5,643 nucleotides of DNA. It comes from Rhodospirillales bacterium. GTDB taxonomy: Bacteria > Pseudomonadota > Alphaproteobacteria > Acetobacterales > Acetobacteraceae. The DNA lies in the NCBI GenBank assembly GCA_028870815.1, contig JAGWOU010000152.1:1-5643 (forward strand). Direction: 5' to 3'. The number at the start of each line of letters is the position of its first letter. The stretch's first letter is position 1. Under the pieces are notes generated by a model. The model made no database searches and had not been told where the DNA came from. It worked only from the letters and a program-made list of their open reading frames with translations. Positions 5,205-5,643 of the stretch are shown piece by piece. The translations under genes were made by a program, and so were the position numbers.

Positions 5205-5643
5205 TTATTTACGGGCTTTACCGCGCCCCTTGCGAAGCAGCCCTTGGTATTGGTGTGCAAGCAGATGCGAGTAAATCTGCGTCATTGTGTCCATCGTAAC
5301 AGAGACGATAATCAGCAGGGAGGTACCGCCGAAATAAAACGGCAAAGCGTAGTGGCTCATCGCGAAATCCGGGATCAGACAAACCACAACCAGATAGGCC
5401 GCGCCGATGGCGGTCAAGCGGGTGAGCACCGAGTCGAAATATCGCGCGGTATTGGAACCCGGCCGGATGCCCGGGATGAAGGCGCCGTTCTTCTTCAAAT
5501 TCTCCGAAGTCTCCTCCGGGTTGAAGGCAATCACCGCCCACACAAAGGAAAACGCGATGATCAGACCCGCGAACAGCACGTAATAAATCGGCTGCCCCCG
5601 GGCAATGAGATGCGCGATGCCTTGCAGCCAGCCCGGCCCGCCA
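5205..5643 (-). CDS. secY: Protein translocase subunit SecY, C-terminal part (5' end outside window)
   Basis: The last 145 residues of the SecYEG channel pore protein; the frame remains open to the window edge. Segment 1-21 (GGPGWLQGIAHLIARGQPIY) precedes a membrane helix (about 22-41). The cytoplasmic C5 loop FNPEETSENLKKNGAF, then IPGIRPG, contains the arginine equivalent to E. coli R357, needed for SecA-driven export. Two more helices follow (about 71-91 and 98-116), including FYFGGTSLLIIVSVTMDTM, and the short basic tail HQYQGLLRKGRGKARK. These blocks match SecY closely. It ends 12 bases before adk. Confidence 0.98.
   Translation of the reverse strand, partial: GGPGWLQGIAHLIARGQPIYYVLFAGLIIAFSFVWAVIAFNPEETSENLKKNGAFIPGIRPGSNTARYFDSVLTRLTAIGAAYLVVVCLIPDFAMSHYALPFYFGGTSLLIIVSVTMDTMTQIYSHLLAHQYQGLLRKGRGKARK

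Noticed and set aside
1..5643. CRISPR arrays, tRNA or rRNA genes, insertion sequences, toxin-antitoxin or defence genes
   Set aside because: No spaced repeat series, transposase, terminal inverted repeats, tRNA-like fold or defence-type domains could be seen on either strand.

Overview
The window reads as chromosomal DNA of a GC-rich (roughly 60 %) alphaproteobacterium. The gene order secY-adk-rpsM-rpsK-rpoA-rplQ, with adk between secY and rpsM and no rpsD between rpsK and rpoA, is the usual alphaproteobacterial form of the spc/alpha ribosomal operons. A member of Rhodospirillales/Acetobacteraceae is my best guess from the general look of the proteins, but I cannot prove a family or genus from this window.

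The left third (1-1902) is transcribed on the + strand. It holds the end of an ABC transporter ATPase of the nitrate/sulfonate/taurine type (TauB/SsuB/ThiZ-like), its membrane permease (TauC/SsuC/ThiX-like), a GNAT-family N-acetyltransferase, and a 68-residue lysine-rich protein of unknown function. The four reading frames are joined by stop/start overlaps (ATGA, TGATG, TGATG), so they look like one translationally coupled operon. The substrate-binding protein and the first half of the ATPase lie outside the window or elsewhere. The run ends at a compact hairpin with an A-tract before it and a T-tract after it (1922-1949), which can stop transcription from both sides.

The right two thirds (1976-5643) are transcribed on the - strand. 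In transcription order they hold the end of secY (protein-export channel), adk (adenylate kinase with a four-cysteine, probably zinc-binding LID), rpsM (S13), rpsK (S11), rpoA (RNA polymerase alpha) and rplQ (L17). Most gaps are short. The exception is the 186-base adk-rpsM gap, which holds a convincing sigma70-type promoter (TTGACT, 16 bases, TATAAC). Its predicted transcript would begin almost directly with a 10-bp stem-loop, followed by a second stem-loop and a strong Shine-Dalgarno site before a GTG start for rpsM. The alpha-operon genes can therefore probably be transcribed separately from the upstream spc-type genes.

Nothing in the window is an obviously new biological system. The parts most worth a second look are the leader of rpsM (promoter with a GANTC site on its -35 box, 5'-terminal hairpin), the Zn-type Adk LID in a Gram-negative setting, and the acetyltransferase coupled to a very lysine-rich small protein.
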